Shown: in pieces, positions 17,605-26,462 of the stretch
How positions within the stretch are numbered: the first letter of the stretch is position 1
Layout of the letters: each line of letters begins with the position of its first letter
Assembly (NCBI GenBank): GCA_902577515.1
Contig: CACGZJ010000002.1
Span: 59,338-123,337, forward strand
Reading direction: 5' to 3'
Length of the DNA stretch: 64,000 bases
DNA from: an uncultured Bacteroidota bacterium
GTDB lineage: Bacteria; Bacteroidota; Bacteroidia; Flavobacteriales; Flavobacteriaceae
Notes under the pieces: model-generated
The model's database searches: none
Told to the model about the DNA's origin: nothing
The model's input: only the letters and a program-made list of their open reading frames with translations
Made by a program: the position numbers and the translations under genes

Positions 17605-19311
17605 TTAATTTTTTATAGTAAATACTTTATCACATTGATCTAAAACTGATTGTTTATGTGAAACAACAATAATAGTCATGTTCCCTGCAAGTTGATTTAA
17701 GGAATTCATTATTTCTTTTTCAGTTTTAATATCCAAGGAGTTCGTTGATTCATCAAGAATTAAAATTTTTGGCTCCTTATATAATGCAGATGCAATTCCT
17801 ATTCTTTGTTTTTGACCACCAGATACTTTTGTACCTTCCTCTCCAACATTTAAGTTTATTCCCTCTTCGTGACTTTTAATCCAATTATACAAATTTAGTT
17901 TTTTTAAGCATTCATCAATTTTAGTTTTATTTATTTGCATGCCAGAAAAGTTAAGTGTTATGTTCTTCTCTATAGTATCATCAATTAAATATACAGATTG
18001 TGGAACATAACCAATTATTGATTGCCATGATTTTATATCATCATGTATGTCTAGGCCATCACATTTAATATTACCTTTATCTGGCTTAATTAAACCTGTA
18101 AAAATGTCAATTAATGTACTTTTACCAGACCCACTAGGACCTTTAATTCCAACTATCTCTCCCTTTTTTATTTTAAAAGATATTTGATTTAATAGCTTTT
18201 TATTTTTATTGTAAGAGAATGATATGTTATTAACTTCAATTGAACTTTTAATTGTAAAATTCTCATTTATTTTAGTTGAATCATTATTATTTAATCTAAA
18301 TGAGCTGATTTCATTATAAATATTTTTTAATGAACTGTTATAATAGCCAAGGCTTTGATAGTAATTAATAATCTTGTTAGCAGAAGGCAATAGCTTAAAT
18401 GAAACAGCTCCAAAAACAGTTAAAATTATAATTAGAGATTCACTACTATTTCCAAGATAAATTAGTAATATTATAAATGAAATTATAGAAGTTACAGCTA
18501 CAAATTCAAAGTAAATTCTTGGCAATTGAGCAGCAGTTAAATGATAAGAGCTATATTTAGCCTTGTTTAAATTTTTTGAATTAAAATAATCTATAAAATT
18601 TTCACTTAAATTGTTTATAATAACATTTTTTATACCACCTAAACTCTCTAAAATATGTTTTGATATTGAATGATCTAAATTAATTCGAATCTCTCCCCAT
18701 CTTTTTAATCTAGACTGAAACAACGAAAAGTATAATATACTTGCTATTATGTAGAAGAATGTTAAAATTAAAGTTCCTTTTGGTTCAATATAAAGGACTA
18801 AAAAATATATTCCTAATGTGATAAAAACTTCTGCAATTAGTCCAACAAAGCTCTCAAAAAAGTTGAAAAAATGAATCATTTCTGTCTGAATCATATGAAT
18901 AACTTTTGATCTATTTTTTTCTGTAAAATAAAGATATGGTTGAGATATATACCCATGATACAATTTATTACCCACATTTTTACTCAAGCTAGTTACTATT
19001 CTTTTTTGTCTGTAGGTAATAAACACTTGAAAAATAGATTTTAATAAAAAAATTATAAAAATTAAAGCTAAAAAAAAGTATAAAAGATTACTAATTCCAA
19101 TTAATTCAAGAGTTTCAGATAATTTAATATAAAAACTGTTATCACTCAAATAATCCTCATTAATTAACAATGAGATTGTGGGAATTAGAATAGCAATTCC
19201 AAAAACTTCAAGTAACATGCCAATAACTATGAATAGTATAAGGCTTATTGCCTGAGATTTTTCTTGTTTAGAAAATAAAAAGTTTAATTGATTAATCATC
19301 TGAAATTGCAT
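17605..19311 (-). CDS. ABC transporter, fused permease/ATPase (PglK/MsbA type flippase)
   Basis: Half-transporter with six predicted membrane helices (about residues 20-310) and a C-terminal nucleotide-binding domain. Walker A is G-P-S-G-S-G-K-S-T-L, the signature loop V-S-G-G-Q-K-Q-R, and Walker B ILILDESTNSLD, with the switch His in V-V-S-H-K. In this setting it most likely flips an undecaprenyl-linked oligosaccharide across the inner membrane, as PglK does; no Wzx-type flippase is present in the operon. The start at 19311 overlaps the epimerase gene by 20 bases; the Met at 19299 is an equally good start. Confidence 0.9.
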   Translation of the reverse strand: MQFQMINQLNFLFSKQEKSQAISLILFIVIGMLLEVFGIAILIPTISLLINEDYLSDNSFYIKLSETLELIGISNLLYFFLALIFIIFLLKSIFQVFITYRQKRIVTSLSKNVGNKLYHGYISQPYLYFTEKNRSKVIHMIQTEMIHFFNFFESFVGLIAEVFITLGIYFLVLYIEPKGTLILTFFYIIASILYFSLFQSRLKRWGEIRINLDHSISKHILESLGGIKNVIINNLSENFIDYFNSKNLNKAKYSSYHLTAAQLPRIYFEFVAVTSIISFIILLIYLGNSSESLIIILTVFGAVSFKLLPSANKIINYYQSLGYYNSSLKNIYNEISSFRLNNNDSTKINENFTIKSSIEVNNISFSYNKNKKLLNQISFKIKKGEIVGIKGPSGSGKSTLIDIFTGLIKPDKGNIKCDGLDIHDDIKSWQSIIGYVPQSVYLIDDTIEKNITLNFSGMQINKTKIDECLKKLNLYNWIKSHEEGINLNVGEEGTKVSGGQKQRIGIASALYKEPKILILDESTNSLDIKTEKEIMNSLNQLAGNMTIIVVSHKQSVLDQCDKVFTIKN

Positions 19312-20281
19312 AATAAATAGAATCCTTATTACTAAAATCTCTAATCATGGAATCAATGACTTCATAAGTACTTTTAGTAATCTTAAAATTTAAAAGCTTT
19401 TTTGCTTTCTCAATATTTGCAAACCTTTTCACTATTTCTTCATAGTCTCCAAATACTTCTTTACTTGGTATATATGTTATTTTGGAATTAGAAGAAACTT
19501 TCTTAACAATATACTCTGCCACTTCTTTAACAGATGTCTGCTCATCTGTTCCTAAGTTCAAGATTTGATTATTTAATATGTCCATATATTGACTTATTTG
19601 AGATAATCCATAAGAAATATCCTTTGCTGAACTGATTGATCTGGTTTGGCTTCCGTCTCCATGGATAGTGATTTCTCTGTTATTGAGTGCATTTGAAATA
19701 AAAATTGGTACATGGCCAGCAGACCAACTTAATTTAGCTCTTTCAGATGTACAACCAAAAACCCTGACAACACATGATTTCAGATTTGATTGAAGAATTT
19801 CATTGAATATATACTGTTCTGAAATTAACTTTGACATGGCGTATGAGTATCTTTCATTTGTTGGAGGTCCAATTGTAATTTTTTCAGATTCTGAAAAATT
19901 CTTAGAATTTCCATAAACATCTGAGGTAGAGGTAAAGATTAAAAAAGAATTAATTGAGTTAGAGAAGTCAACAATTTCTTTAGTCATAAGATAATTATCA
20001 TGAATAACTTTCGAAGATTTTATTATTCCACCTATAGGTTTTTTCATAGAGGCAAGGTGGTAGACTATATCAAATTTTCGATTTTGTTTATTTAACTTTG
20101 AAATATCTTTAACATCTAATTTTTCAAATTGAAAATTTTTGGATTTTTGAGCTAAAGTTAGATTACTCATTTTACCAAAAGATAAATCATCAACTCCAAC
20201 AACATCATAATTTAAATCAAGTAAATCGTCAACTAAATGACTTCCGATTAATCCTGCACATCCTGTTACTAATACTCTCAT
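19292..20281 (-). CDS. NAD-dependent epimerase/dehydratase (extended SDR)
   Basis: Nucleotide-sugar SDR of 329 residues. The NAD motif is T-G-C-A-G-L-I-G-S-H (an unusual Cys in the second position), the serine strand L-I-F-T-S-T-S-D-V-Y-G, and the catalytic Y-S-Y-A-M-S-K near residue 150. The later G-D-G-S-Q-T-R-S-I-S motif resembles UDP-glucuronate decarboxylase and 4-epimerase enzymes. With UDP-glucose dehydrogenase in the same operon, a uronate 4-epimerase or decarboxylase is possible, but this is a guess from context. Confidence 0.82.
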   Translation of the reverse strand: MRVLVTGCAGLIGSHLVDDLLDLNYDVVGVDDLSFGKMSNLTLAQKSKNFQFEKLDVKDISKLNKQNRKFDIVYHLASMKKPIGGIIKSSKVIHDNYLMTKEIVDFSNSINSFLIFTSTSDVYGNSKNFSESEKITIGPPTNERYSYAMSKLISEQYIFNEILQSNLKSCVVRVFGCTSERAKLSWSAGHVPIFISNALNNREITIHGDGSQTRSISSAKDISYGLSQISQYMDILNNQILNLGTDEQTSVKEVAEYIVKKVSSNSKITYIPSKEVFGDYEEIVKRFANIEKAKKLLNFKITKSTYEVIDSMIRDFSNKDSIYYAISDD

Positions 20282-21243
20282 AGTTTTACGTTTTTTAATG
20301 GTCCTAAATTTATATCATGATAATAAAACTTTTCAAATATAGTACCCTTATATTTTTTAAGATCAATTGTTTTTCTTGGATTATTATAATCCCAGCCCCA
20401 TTTTTCTTGCCAATATGTAAAATTGGAATATTCTCCAAAATGATGATCATTTCCCTCTTTTGAAGATACAGCCGAGTTAACTGCAATACCATACTTTTTC
20501 TTTAAATATTGGTTGTTAAAACAATATAAATCTGGTAAAATAAGACAAGGGAATCCTGAACTATTAAATTGCATAGCAATATCTGGAAGCCACAAATGAA
20601 AATGATGATTTTCAGTTGGGGTAATACAACTATTCCATTTATTAATATTTATCCCAACTGATGCCCACATCGGAAATTCAACAATAAATGGTTTCCTCCA
20701 TAATTTGTTTTTAAGTATTTTTCTTTGCTTTCTTGGACAAAGCCACATACCTCCCTTACCATAGTATTTTGAAAAGTGTAATATTCCTATCATACCAAGT
20801 GGCTTTAGACCTAATAGGTACTTATAATAAGAAAGTAAGGTGTAGGACCCAAAATCTAGATTGTTGAATCCTATTATGCCAAATTCTTCCAATGATTTAG
20901 AACTAATATATTTTGAAATTGACTCAAAAAAGTATTTAGAAATAGGATAGTTGTCATGTTGAAAACAAATAATCCATTTACATTCAGGCCTGTTTTTATT
21001 TATGAAGTCTATAAGAGTTTGAGTTGCCAATTGAACTCCTCTTCCTTTATTCTTTATAAATTGTATATTGTTTTCCTTACAAATTTTTTTACCTTTTAAA
21101 ACCTCAGATTCAATTGAACAATCATCTACATTAATAAGTTCAAAATTTTCCAGATCGATATTCTTTAGTACTTCTCCTTTAAGCATGTCATAGTTATTTC
21201 TTGACGATACATATACAATCAAATTCTCCCTATTAATCTTCAT
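20278..21243 (-). CDS. putative glycosyltransferase (GT-A-like)
   Basis: A 321-residue protein with a GT2-like N-terminal half: L-I-V-Y-V-S-S-R-N-N-Y at the start, I-N-V-D-D-C-S-I near residue 38 (the nucleotide-binding Asp pair), then W-I-I-C-F-Q-H-D-N-Y-P near residue 95 in the place of the metal-binding D-x-D. The C-terminal half is rich in Trp, Tyr and His and I cannot match it. No membrane segments. It overlaps the wbpI-like gene by 11 bases upstream and the SDR gene by 4 bases downstream. Confidence 0.65.
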   Translation of the reverse strand: MKINRENLIVYVSSRNNYDMLKGEVLKNIDLENFELINVDDCSIESEVLKGKKICKENNIQFIKNKGRGVQLATQTLIDFINKNRPECKWIICFQHDNYPISKYFFESISKYISSKSLEEFGIIGFNNLDFGSYTLLSYYKYLLGLKPLGMIGILHFSKYYGKGGMWLCPRKQRKILKNKLWRKPFIVEFPMWASVGININKWNSCITPTENHHFHLWLPDIAMQFNSSGFPCLILPDLYCFNNQYLKKKYGIAVNSAVSSKEGNDHHFGEYSNFTYWQEKWGWDYNNPRKTIDLKKYKGTIFEKFYYHDINLGPLKNVKL

Positions 21244-22303
21244 GAGAAATTGTGTTATTAAAATCTTCTAAAATTATATTTACCATTTTTTGGCTTGATC
21301 TACCATCTCCAAATATCTTTTCTTTAAATGATTTTATTTTTTTAAGATTATTAAAAGATTCTAAAATCATTTGTTTTATTGGTTGAGAGTTTATAGATGC
21401 ATTAATGTTTATTAATTCTGGCCAAACTGGACTTTTAAGAATACTAAGACTAGGTTTCTTTAGCCAATAAGCTTCTTTTACTATTCCTCCACTATCGGTT
21501 ATTACATATTTTGATTGCATGATTAGTCTTAAAATTTCATCATGAGAAATTGGGTTTAGTATTTTGAAATTACATCTTATATTAAATTCATCAAGTCTTT
21601 TTTTAGTTGATGGATGAGCTGGAAAGATTATTTCATATTTAGAAGAAAGTTCATTAATAGCTTCAATAATATTTTTTAAACTATTTTTTTCAATATTTTT
21701 CTGCCTGTGACATGTAAATAATATTTTGTTTGAATTTTTTAATGTTGATTGCGAAATATCAGCTCGAATAATATTTTCAAACATTATATCCCCAACATTA
21801 TGAAATTTACAGTCTAATTTTTTATATCCTTCTTTAACCAAATTATTATATGATTCCAAAGATGAACAAAACAGTAAATCAGATATTCTATCAGTAAGCA
21901 CTCGATTAATTTCCTCAGGCATAAACTTATCATAATTTCTTACTCCTGCCTCTACATGAATAATTTTCTTTCTTAGTTTTTTTGATGCAATAGAGCCTGC
22001 CAAGGTTGAGTTTGTGTCTCCATAAACAATAATGTAATCAAGATCTTCTAAAATTAAAACTTTCTCTATCATCTCAATCATTCTACCTGTCATAGCCCCA
22101 TGATTTAGTTGATTTATATTAAGATTAAAGTCAGGCATTGGGATATTGAACTTACTAAAAAAAATTTTTGACATATTTTGATCATAATGTTGACCTGTAT
22201 GAAGAATTTTCTGTTTAAAATTATTTTTTTTCATACAATTATACAGAGGAGATAGCTTAACGAACTGAGGTCTAGCTCCAACAATATGCAGGACTTTAAC
22301 CAT
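21233..22303 (-). CDS. UDP-GlcNAc 2-epimerase family, WbpI/WlbD-like
   Basis: Non-hydrolysing 2-epimerase (356 residues): HIVGARPQFVKLSPL at the start, H-T-G-Q-H-Y-D, V-Y-G-D-T-N-S-T-L-A-G, H-V-E-A-G-V-R, M-P-E-E-I-N-R and T-D-S-G-G-I near residue 270. It sits directly after the WbpB- and WbpD-type genes, the order in which the P. aeruginosa O5 / Bordetella pathways convert UDP-GlcNAc3NAcA to UDP-ManNAc3NAcA, so WbpI/WlbD function is the best reading. Plain WecB activity is the alternative. It overlaps the oxidoreductase gene upstream by 8 bases. Confidence 0.9.
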   Translation of the reverse strand: MVKVLHIVGARPQFVKLSPLYNCMKKNNFKQKILHTGQHYDQNMSKIFFSKFNIPMPDFNLNINQLNHGAMTGRMIEMIEKVLILEDLDYIIVYGDTNSTLAGSIASKKLRKKIIHVEAGVRNYDKFMPEEINRVLTDRISDLLFCSSLESYNNLVKEGYKKLDCKFHNVGDIMFENIIRADISQSTLKNSNKILFTCHRQKNIEKNSLKNIIEAINELSSKYEIIFPAHPSTKKRLDEFNIRCNFKILNPISHDEILRLIMQSKYVITDSGGIVKEAYWLKKPSLSILKSPVWPELININASINSQPIKQMILESFNNLKKIKSFKEKIFGDGRSSQKMVNIILEDFNNTISHED

Positions 22304-23171
22304 TGTCTAACATGTTTTCAATTAATTGAATTGCAGGGTAAACATCTTTTATTCCATATCCATTACCCAACAAAATTTCACTATAAGATTTAGTATGCAG
22401 ATCTGTAAAACCATCTGAAAAGTCAAATTTTTCACCATTAATTACTAAATTTCTATATGGCTTCCATTCATCATACGGAAGATCTTTCTTCTGAATACTT
22501 AGTTTAAACTTAACGTCTGCGTTTTGAAGTTTTATTAGTCCGTAAGCGGATTTTTTTTCAATTGTTGACTCATATTCAACAACAGGACCAAAAAGCCAAA
22601 TTAACATATCGAAGAAGTGAATCCCGATATTAAATAATACTCCACCAGATTTGTCAAAATTACCTTTCCATGAATAATCATACCATTTGCCTCGAGGAGT
22701 AATATATTCTAGGTCTACAATATTTCTTGATTTAGTTTTTTTTAACTCTGATTTTAAAGATTTAATAACATCATGATGTCTCAACTGAAGAATAGTATAA
22801 ATTTTTCTGTCAAATTTTTCTTCAAGTTTTGATAACATTTTTAAATGTTCTGTTTTTAAGACTAAAGGCTTTTCACATATTACATTACAATTATTTCTCA
22901 AGGCAAGTCTAATATGTGAGTCATGAAGATAATTTGGTGAGCAAATTGATACATAATCAATTTTTTTCTTTTTGTAATCGTATCTGCTTAACTCTCTATC
23001 AAATCTTTCTATTTCTTTGAAGAATAACGAATCAGGGAAAAACCTATCTATATATCCAACATTATCATTTGGGTCAGATATCATTAAAAGTTCGCCTTTA
23101 TTATCTTTTATTGCCTCAACATGTCTTTTTGCTATATATCCAGCTGCTCCAATAAGTGCAAAATTTTTCAT
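22296..23171 (-). CDS. wlbA: UDP-GlcNAcA 3-dehydrogenase (WbpB/WlbA type)
   Basis: Gfo/Idh/MocA oxidoreductase that oxidises C3 of UDP-N-acetylglucosaminuronate. The family fingerprint is strong: MKNFALIGAAGYIAKRHVEA at the N-terminus, D-P-N-D-N-V-G, Y-V-S-I-C-S-P-N-Y-L-H-D, C-E-K-P-L-V-L with the conserved Lys, Q-L-R-H-H, GRWYD-like G-K-W-Y-D, S-W-K-G, G-I-H-F-F-D-M-L-I-W, and the closing F-T-D-L-H-T-K-S-Y-x-E-I-L. At 291 residues it is slightly shorter than WlbA (about 315). It overlaps the acetyltransferase gene by 4 bases. Confidence 0.92.
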   Translation of the reverse strand: MKNFALIGAAGYIAKRHVEAIKDNKGELLMISDPNDNVGYIDRFFPDSLFFKEIERFDRELSRYDYKKKKIDYVSICSPNYLHDSHIRLALRNNCNVICEKPLVLKTEHLKMLSKLEEKFDRKIYTILQLRHHDVIKSLKSELKKTKSRNIVDLEYITPRGKWYDYSWKGNFDKSGGVLFNIGIHFFDMLIWLFGPVVEYESTIEKKSAYGLIKLQNADVKFKLSIQKKDLPYDEWKPYRNLVINGEKFDFSDGFTDLHTKSYSEILLGNGYGIKDVYPAIQLIENMLDNG

Positions 23172-23734
23172 TCAATTATTTTTAATTTGTTATTAACCAG
23201 GCTATATGTTCTACCATTTGATTCTATGGTATTTTTTTTGCTAAAATTTAATTTCTCTCCCTCAATATTAACCCAGCCTATGTTACGAATTGGATTTCCT
23301 ACAACTAATTCAAAATCATTTATATCTCTGTTAACAACCGAACCTGCTCCAATAAATGAATATTTGCCAAGTTTATTGCCACAAATAATTGTAGAGTTTG
23401 CTCCTATTGAACACCCCTCCTCAACTAATGTTTCTTTGAATTCTTTTTTTCTCTCGATAAAACTTCTTGGATTCATTACATTTGTAAATACCACGGAAGG
23501 CCCAATAAATACATTATTTTTAGATATTACTCCATCAAAAATTGATACATTATTTTGTATTTTAGTATTGTTACCAATTACTACATTTGGTCCAATAAAT
23601 ACATTGTGTCCTAAAATACAATTATCTCCAATAATTGCATTAGGCATTATATGACAGAAGTGCCAAATTTTAGTATTATCTCCAATTTGAGATGGTTGTT
23701 CAATATGTGCAGTATTATGAATAAATGGTCTCAT
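23168..23734 (-). CDS. wbpD: WbpD/WlbB-type UDP-sugar N-acetyltransferase
   Basis: Left-handed beta-helix acetyltransferase that acetylates the C3 amino group of UDP-GlcNAc3NA. Hexapeptide repeats run over about residues 10-155 (for example I-I-G-D-N-C-I-L-G-H). The signature V-F-T-N-V-M-N-P-R-S, G-C-S-I-G-A-N-S-T-I and V-V-G-N-P-I-R-N-I-G-W match WbpD closely. Length 188 is normal. Its amino substrate needs an aminotransferase (WbpE), which is not encoded in this window. Confidence 0.92.
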   Translation of the reverse strand: MRPFIHNTAHIEQPSQIGDNTKIWHFCHIMPNAIIGDNCILGHNVFIGPNVVIGNNTKIQNNVSIFDGVISKNNVFIGPSVVFTNVMNPRSFIERKKEFKETLVEEGCSIGANSTIICGNKLGKYSFIGAGSVVNRDINDFELVVGNPIRNIGWVNIEGEKLNFSKKNTIESNGRTYSLVNNKLKIIE

Positions 23735-24462
23735 TTCTTTAATATCATAACTCTCTCAAAACCTTCTTGAGTTTTATACTTAACTAGAGTATCTTCTTTA
23801 TCTTTAAAGAAATCAATAACTGCCTGCAAAGCTCCAGGATACTTATAGCTATAATACTCATCAAATATGATTGATCCACCTGAAATTACTTTATCATAAA
23901 AAATATTTAATCCATCTATATAAGAATCATATAAGTCACAGTCAAAAAACAAGACTTTGATAGGATCAGTAATTAAGTTTTCTGAATATTTTATTTCTGA
24001 TTTAATTAAGGAGACATTATTATAGTTTTTTACACGATCAAATATTTTATCTATATCTTTAAAATATTCAGTCTGAAGATGATTAATTAAATTGAAATCA
24101 TCAGTTCTTACAGCAGCATTCTTAAAATGAGATTCTGTTATCAATTTATTTTTATACAACTCTATAAAATGTTTAGGATGATCATATTTATGAATCTCTA
24201 AATTTTTAGGAAACCCTTCAAAAGTGTCAATACCAAATAGGTTTGTATTAAGTTTAAATGATATACATGCTTCTGCACATGATAATAACGTAGAACCTCT
24301 AAAAGTTCCTAGCTCTAGATATATACCTTTATGTTTATCTAATTTTATTAACTCATTAATTAACAGACATATATTATTTGAAGGTTGAATTTCATATTTT
24401 CTATAAATATCTTCCTTTATTTTATCTGTTTTTTTAGTAAATGTTTTTTCAAATTTTTTCAT
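23731..24462 (-). CDS. TylF/MycF-like SAM-dependent methyltransferase
   Basis: Class I methyltransferase of 243 residues resembling the TylF family, which O-methylates deoxysugars. The SAM loop is Y-L-E-L-G-T-F-R-G-S-T near residue 56, followed by F-G-I-D-T-F-E-G-F-P; the metal-type motif F-D-C-D-L-Y-D-S-Y and the G-G-S-I-I-F-D-E-Y-Y strand sit near residues 185-210. It likely decorates a glycan residue or a small precursor. It overlaps the wbpD gene by 4 bases and precedes it in the operon. Confidence 0.78.
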   Translation of the reverse strand: MKKFEKTFTKKTDKIKEDIYRKYEIQPSNNICLLINELIKLDKHKGIYLELGTFRGSTLLSCAEACISFKLNTNLFGIDTFEGFPKNLEIHKYDHPKHFIELYKNKLITESHFKNAAVRTDDFNLINHLQTEYFKDIDKIFDRVKNYNNVSLIKSEIKYSENLITDPIKVLFFDCDLYDSYIDGLNIFYDKVISGGSIIFDEYYSYKYPGALQAVIDFFKDKEDTLVKYKTQEGFERVMILKK

Positions 24463-24463
24463 A

Positions 24464-25105
24464 CTATCCTATACCTTTCCAAGTTGCGCCTGCTTGTGTG
24501 TAAAAATGGTTTATTTGTAGTCTGGGGTCATAAAGATATGAACCATTGTTTTCAATTAGGTTTTTTACCCAGAATCTATCTTCCTTACCTGGATGAATCT
24601 CATCAAAAGGAGATTCAATTAAAGTTTTTTTCTTAAAAAATGAAAAGGCATTATGAAAGAAATACCTTTTTTCAGATTCTGAATACATATTTGTTACTTG
24701 TTTATCTCCGAAATGATTCCATATATACCTAGGAGTTATTTTTTTTCCTTTATAAATTGGAATTTGTTTTCCAAATATTGCAGAGTGTTTTTCTAAACTT
24801 TCTTTTACAATTTCAAAATCAAGCTTTTTAATCTGTGCATGAGCAGATAGAATCATAATATAATCACTTGAAGCACTTTTAACTCCAAGATTAATAGATT
24901 TTCCAGGTGTATATGACTCATTATTTATAATTTTTATATCCGTTCTATCATTAAATAAATTTACAATCTCAATAGAGTTGTCAACAGAGTTATTATCTAC
25001 AATAATTATTTCTGGAGTTTTAAAAAAATCTAGACATGATTGAATGGCAAAACCAATGTAATCTTGCTCATTTCTGTTTCTAATTATAATACTTAGTTTA
25101 TCCAT
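24464..25105 (-). CDS. glycosyltransferase family 2
   Basis: GT-A inverting glycosyltransferase. The start is set at the Met at 25105, 22 residues inside the longest open frame, because M-D-K-L-S-I-I-I-R-N-R-N-E is the natural GT2 opening and it overlaps the neuB-like stop only by ATGGATAA. E-I-I-I-V-D-N-N-S-V-D-N-S is the nucleotide motif near residue 36. The expected D-x-D is replaced by a variant around S-A-H-A-Q. The 213-residue protein is compact and has no membrane helix. It lies directly after the NeuA/NeuB-like pair and may use their product. Confidence 0.82.
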   Translation of the reverse strand: MDKLSIIIRNRNEQDYIGFAIQSCLDFFKTPEIIIVDNNSVDNSIEIVNLFNDRTDIKIINNESYTPGKSINLGVKSASSDYIMILSAHAQIKKLDFEIVKESLEKHSAIFGKQIPIYKGKKITPRYIWNHFGDKQVTNMYSESEKRYFFHNAFSFFKKKTLIESPFDEIHPGKEDRFWVKNLIENNGSYLYDPRLQINHFYTQAGATWKGIG

Positions 25106-25907
25106 TGAACCTACCTGTATAATTTTGTCTTGAATCTTCTTCACCAATTTGATAATCTTCTCCATGTCCAATCAGCATTTCATTATATTTAATTAAAAAA
25201 TCTGCAATGTCTTTGAATTGAGATGGTAGATTTGCGAATTTATTATCTCTACCAGGCAAATCATTATTTAACGTAAAATGCTTTTCAATAACCTTAGCTC
25301 CTTCCGCAATTGCAATTTTTGCAGATTCAGAACCCTGAATATGGTCGCTATACCCTACATTATTATGTATATTCATTAGTTTTTTCATTTTTGGAATATT
25401 TGCGTTTGTATAGTCACAAGGATACATTGAGACACAGTGAAGCAAGTAAAAGGTTGAGTTTTTAAAAAATTTGATTGATTGTTTTATTTCATCAAATTTT
25501 GAGGTTCCAGTAGACATAAATATTCTATCAAAATTATTATCACAGTAAGTTATTAAATCATGATTACGTGATTCAAAACTCGGGATTTTAACGTCTCGTA
25601 CATTTAAATTTTTTAGCATTTTAGCATCTTGAATGCTAAAAACACTTGATAAAAAATTGATCTCTTTTTTATTACAATGTTTTATTAAAGTAATATGGTC
25701 TTCTTCAGTTAATTCAGCTTTCTCATATATTTCTCTTCTACCATCATTATCCCATGCACCATTTTTCAACCTATCAACGCTCCATGTTTGAAATTTTGCA
25801 AAATCAGCTCCAGATAATTTTGCTGCATCTATCATTCTTTTTGCTAATTCAATATCTCCAAAATGGTTCCATCCAATTTCTGCAATTAATAATACTTTTT
25901 TGTTCAT
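25098..25907 (-). CDS. NeuB-family synthase lacking the SAF domain
   Basis: PEP-condensing TIM-barrel of the sialic-acid synthase family, making a 2-keto-3-deoxy sugar acid. Conserved catalytic features: A-E-I-G-W-N-H (Glu10, His15), F-A-K-F-Q (Lys38), K-I-P-S-F-E, L-H-C-V-S-M-Y-P, S-D-H (His189) and I-E-K-H-F-T-L (His210), the two His being the Mn ligands. It stops at 269 residues, so the C-terminal antifreeze-like SAF domain of normal NeuB/LegI/PseI (about 340-350) is absent. The frame is otherwise intact, so this looks like a natural short form. It follows the NeuA-like gene after 12 bases. Confidence 0.88.
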   Translation of the reverse strand: MNKKVLLIAEIGWNHFGDIELAKRMIDAAKLSGADFAKFQTWSVDRLKNGAWDNDGRREIYEKAELTEEDHITLIKHCNKKEINFLSSVFSIQDAKMLKNLNVRDVKIPSFESRNHDLITYCDNNFDRIFMSTGTSKFDEIKQSIKFFKNSTFYLLHCVSMYPCDYTNANIPKMKKLMNIHNNVGYSDHIQGSESAKIAIAEGAKVIEKHFTLNNDLPGRDNKFANLPSQFKDIADFLIKYNEMLIGHGEDYQIGEEDSRQNYTGRFNG

Positions 25908-25919
25908 TTTTTATGGTTT

Positions 25920-26462
25920 TTATGACATTTTATTTTTTGCCTTGTTTAAATCTTCAAGATAATGAATATCAGTAGCACTATCTCTGAGGCATCCTATTCT
26001 TTTGCTAACATTTTGGTTAATTAGAAACTCATACTTGAAAATTCTAACAGAACCACTTCTTTTGAAGTTTGGCTCTATTGTTATTAAATCATCATAGTTA
26101 TTCTCAATCATATAGTCTAAACAATAGTCTAAAGTATGCTCTCTATCAGGATGATCTGGTTGAAGTGCTACTACGTAATCATACTTTTCATCTAAATTTT
26201 GTAAAATATTGATATATACATCAACCACCTCAGTATCTCCACATAACGATTTTTCTCTTTGTAAAAATTTAACATTGTTCCTCAGCGCTATATCTTTAAC
26301 TATGTTGCTCTCAGATGAAATAATTATTTCTTTTTTGCATGAGCTCGCTTTAGCATAATCAATCGAATGCTCAACCAATGTTTTATTATTTATAAGTTGA
26401 ATATTCTTTTTTTCAAGTCTTTTTGAATCTAGTTTTGCAGGAATTATTATAAGTAATTTCAT
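25920..26462 (-). CDS. short CMP-sugar cytidylyltransferase (NeuA-like)
   Basis: Nucleotidyltransferase of the acylneuraminate/Kdo cytidylyltransferase fold, which would activate the NeuB product with CTP. It opens with L-I-I-I-P-A-K-L-D-S-K-R-L-E-K-K-N, a variant of the usual I-P-A-R-G-G-S-K-x-I-x-x-K-N without the double Gly. V-V-A-L-Q-P-D-H-P-D-R is the L-L-Q-P-T-S-P-L-R equivalent, and T-D-I-H-Y-L-E-D-L ends the domain. At 180 residues it is about 50 shorter than NeuA. It overlaps the dehydrogenase gene by 4 bases. Confidence 0.8.
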   Translation of the reverse strand: MKLLIIIPAKLDSKRLEKKNIQLINNKTLVEHSIDYAKASSCKKEIIISSESNIVKDIALRNNVKFLQREKSLCGDTEVVDVYINILQNLDEKYDYVVALQPDHPDREHTLDYCLDYMIENNYDDLITIEPNFKRSGSVRIFKYEFLINQNVSKRIGCLRDSATDIHYLEDLNKAKNKMS

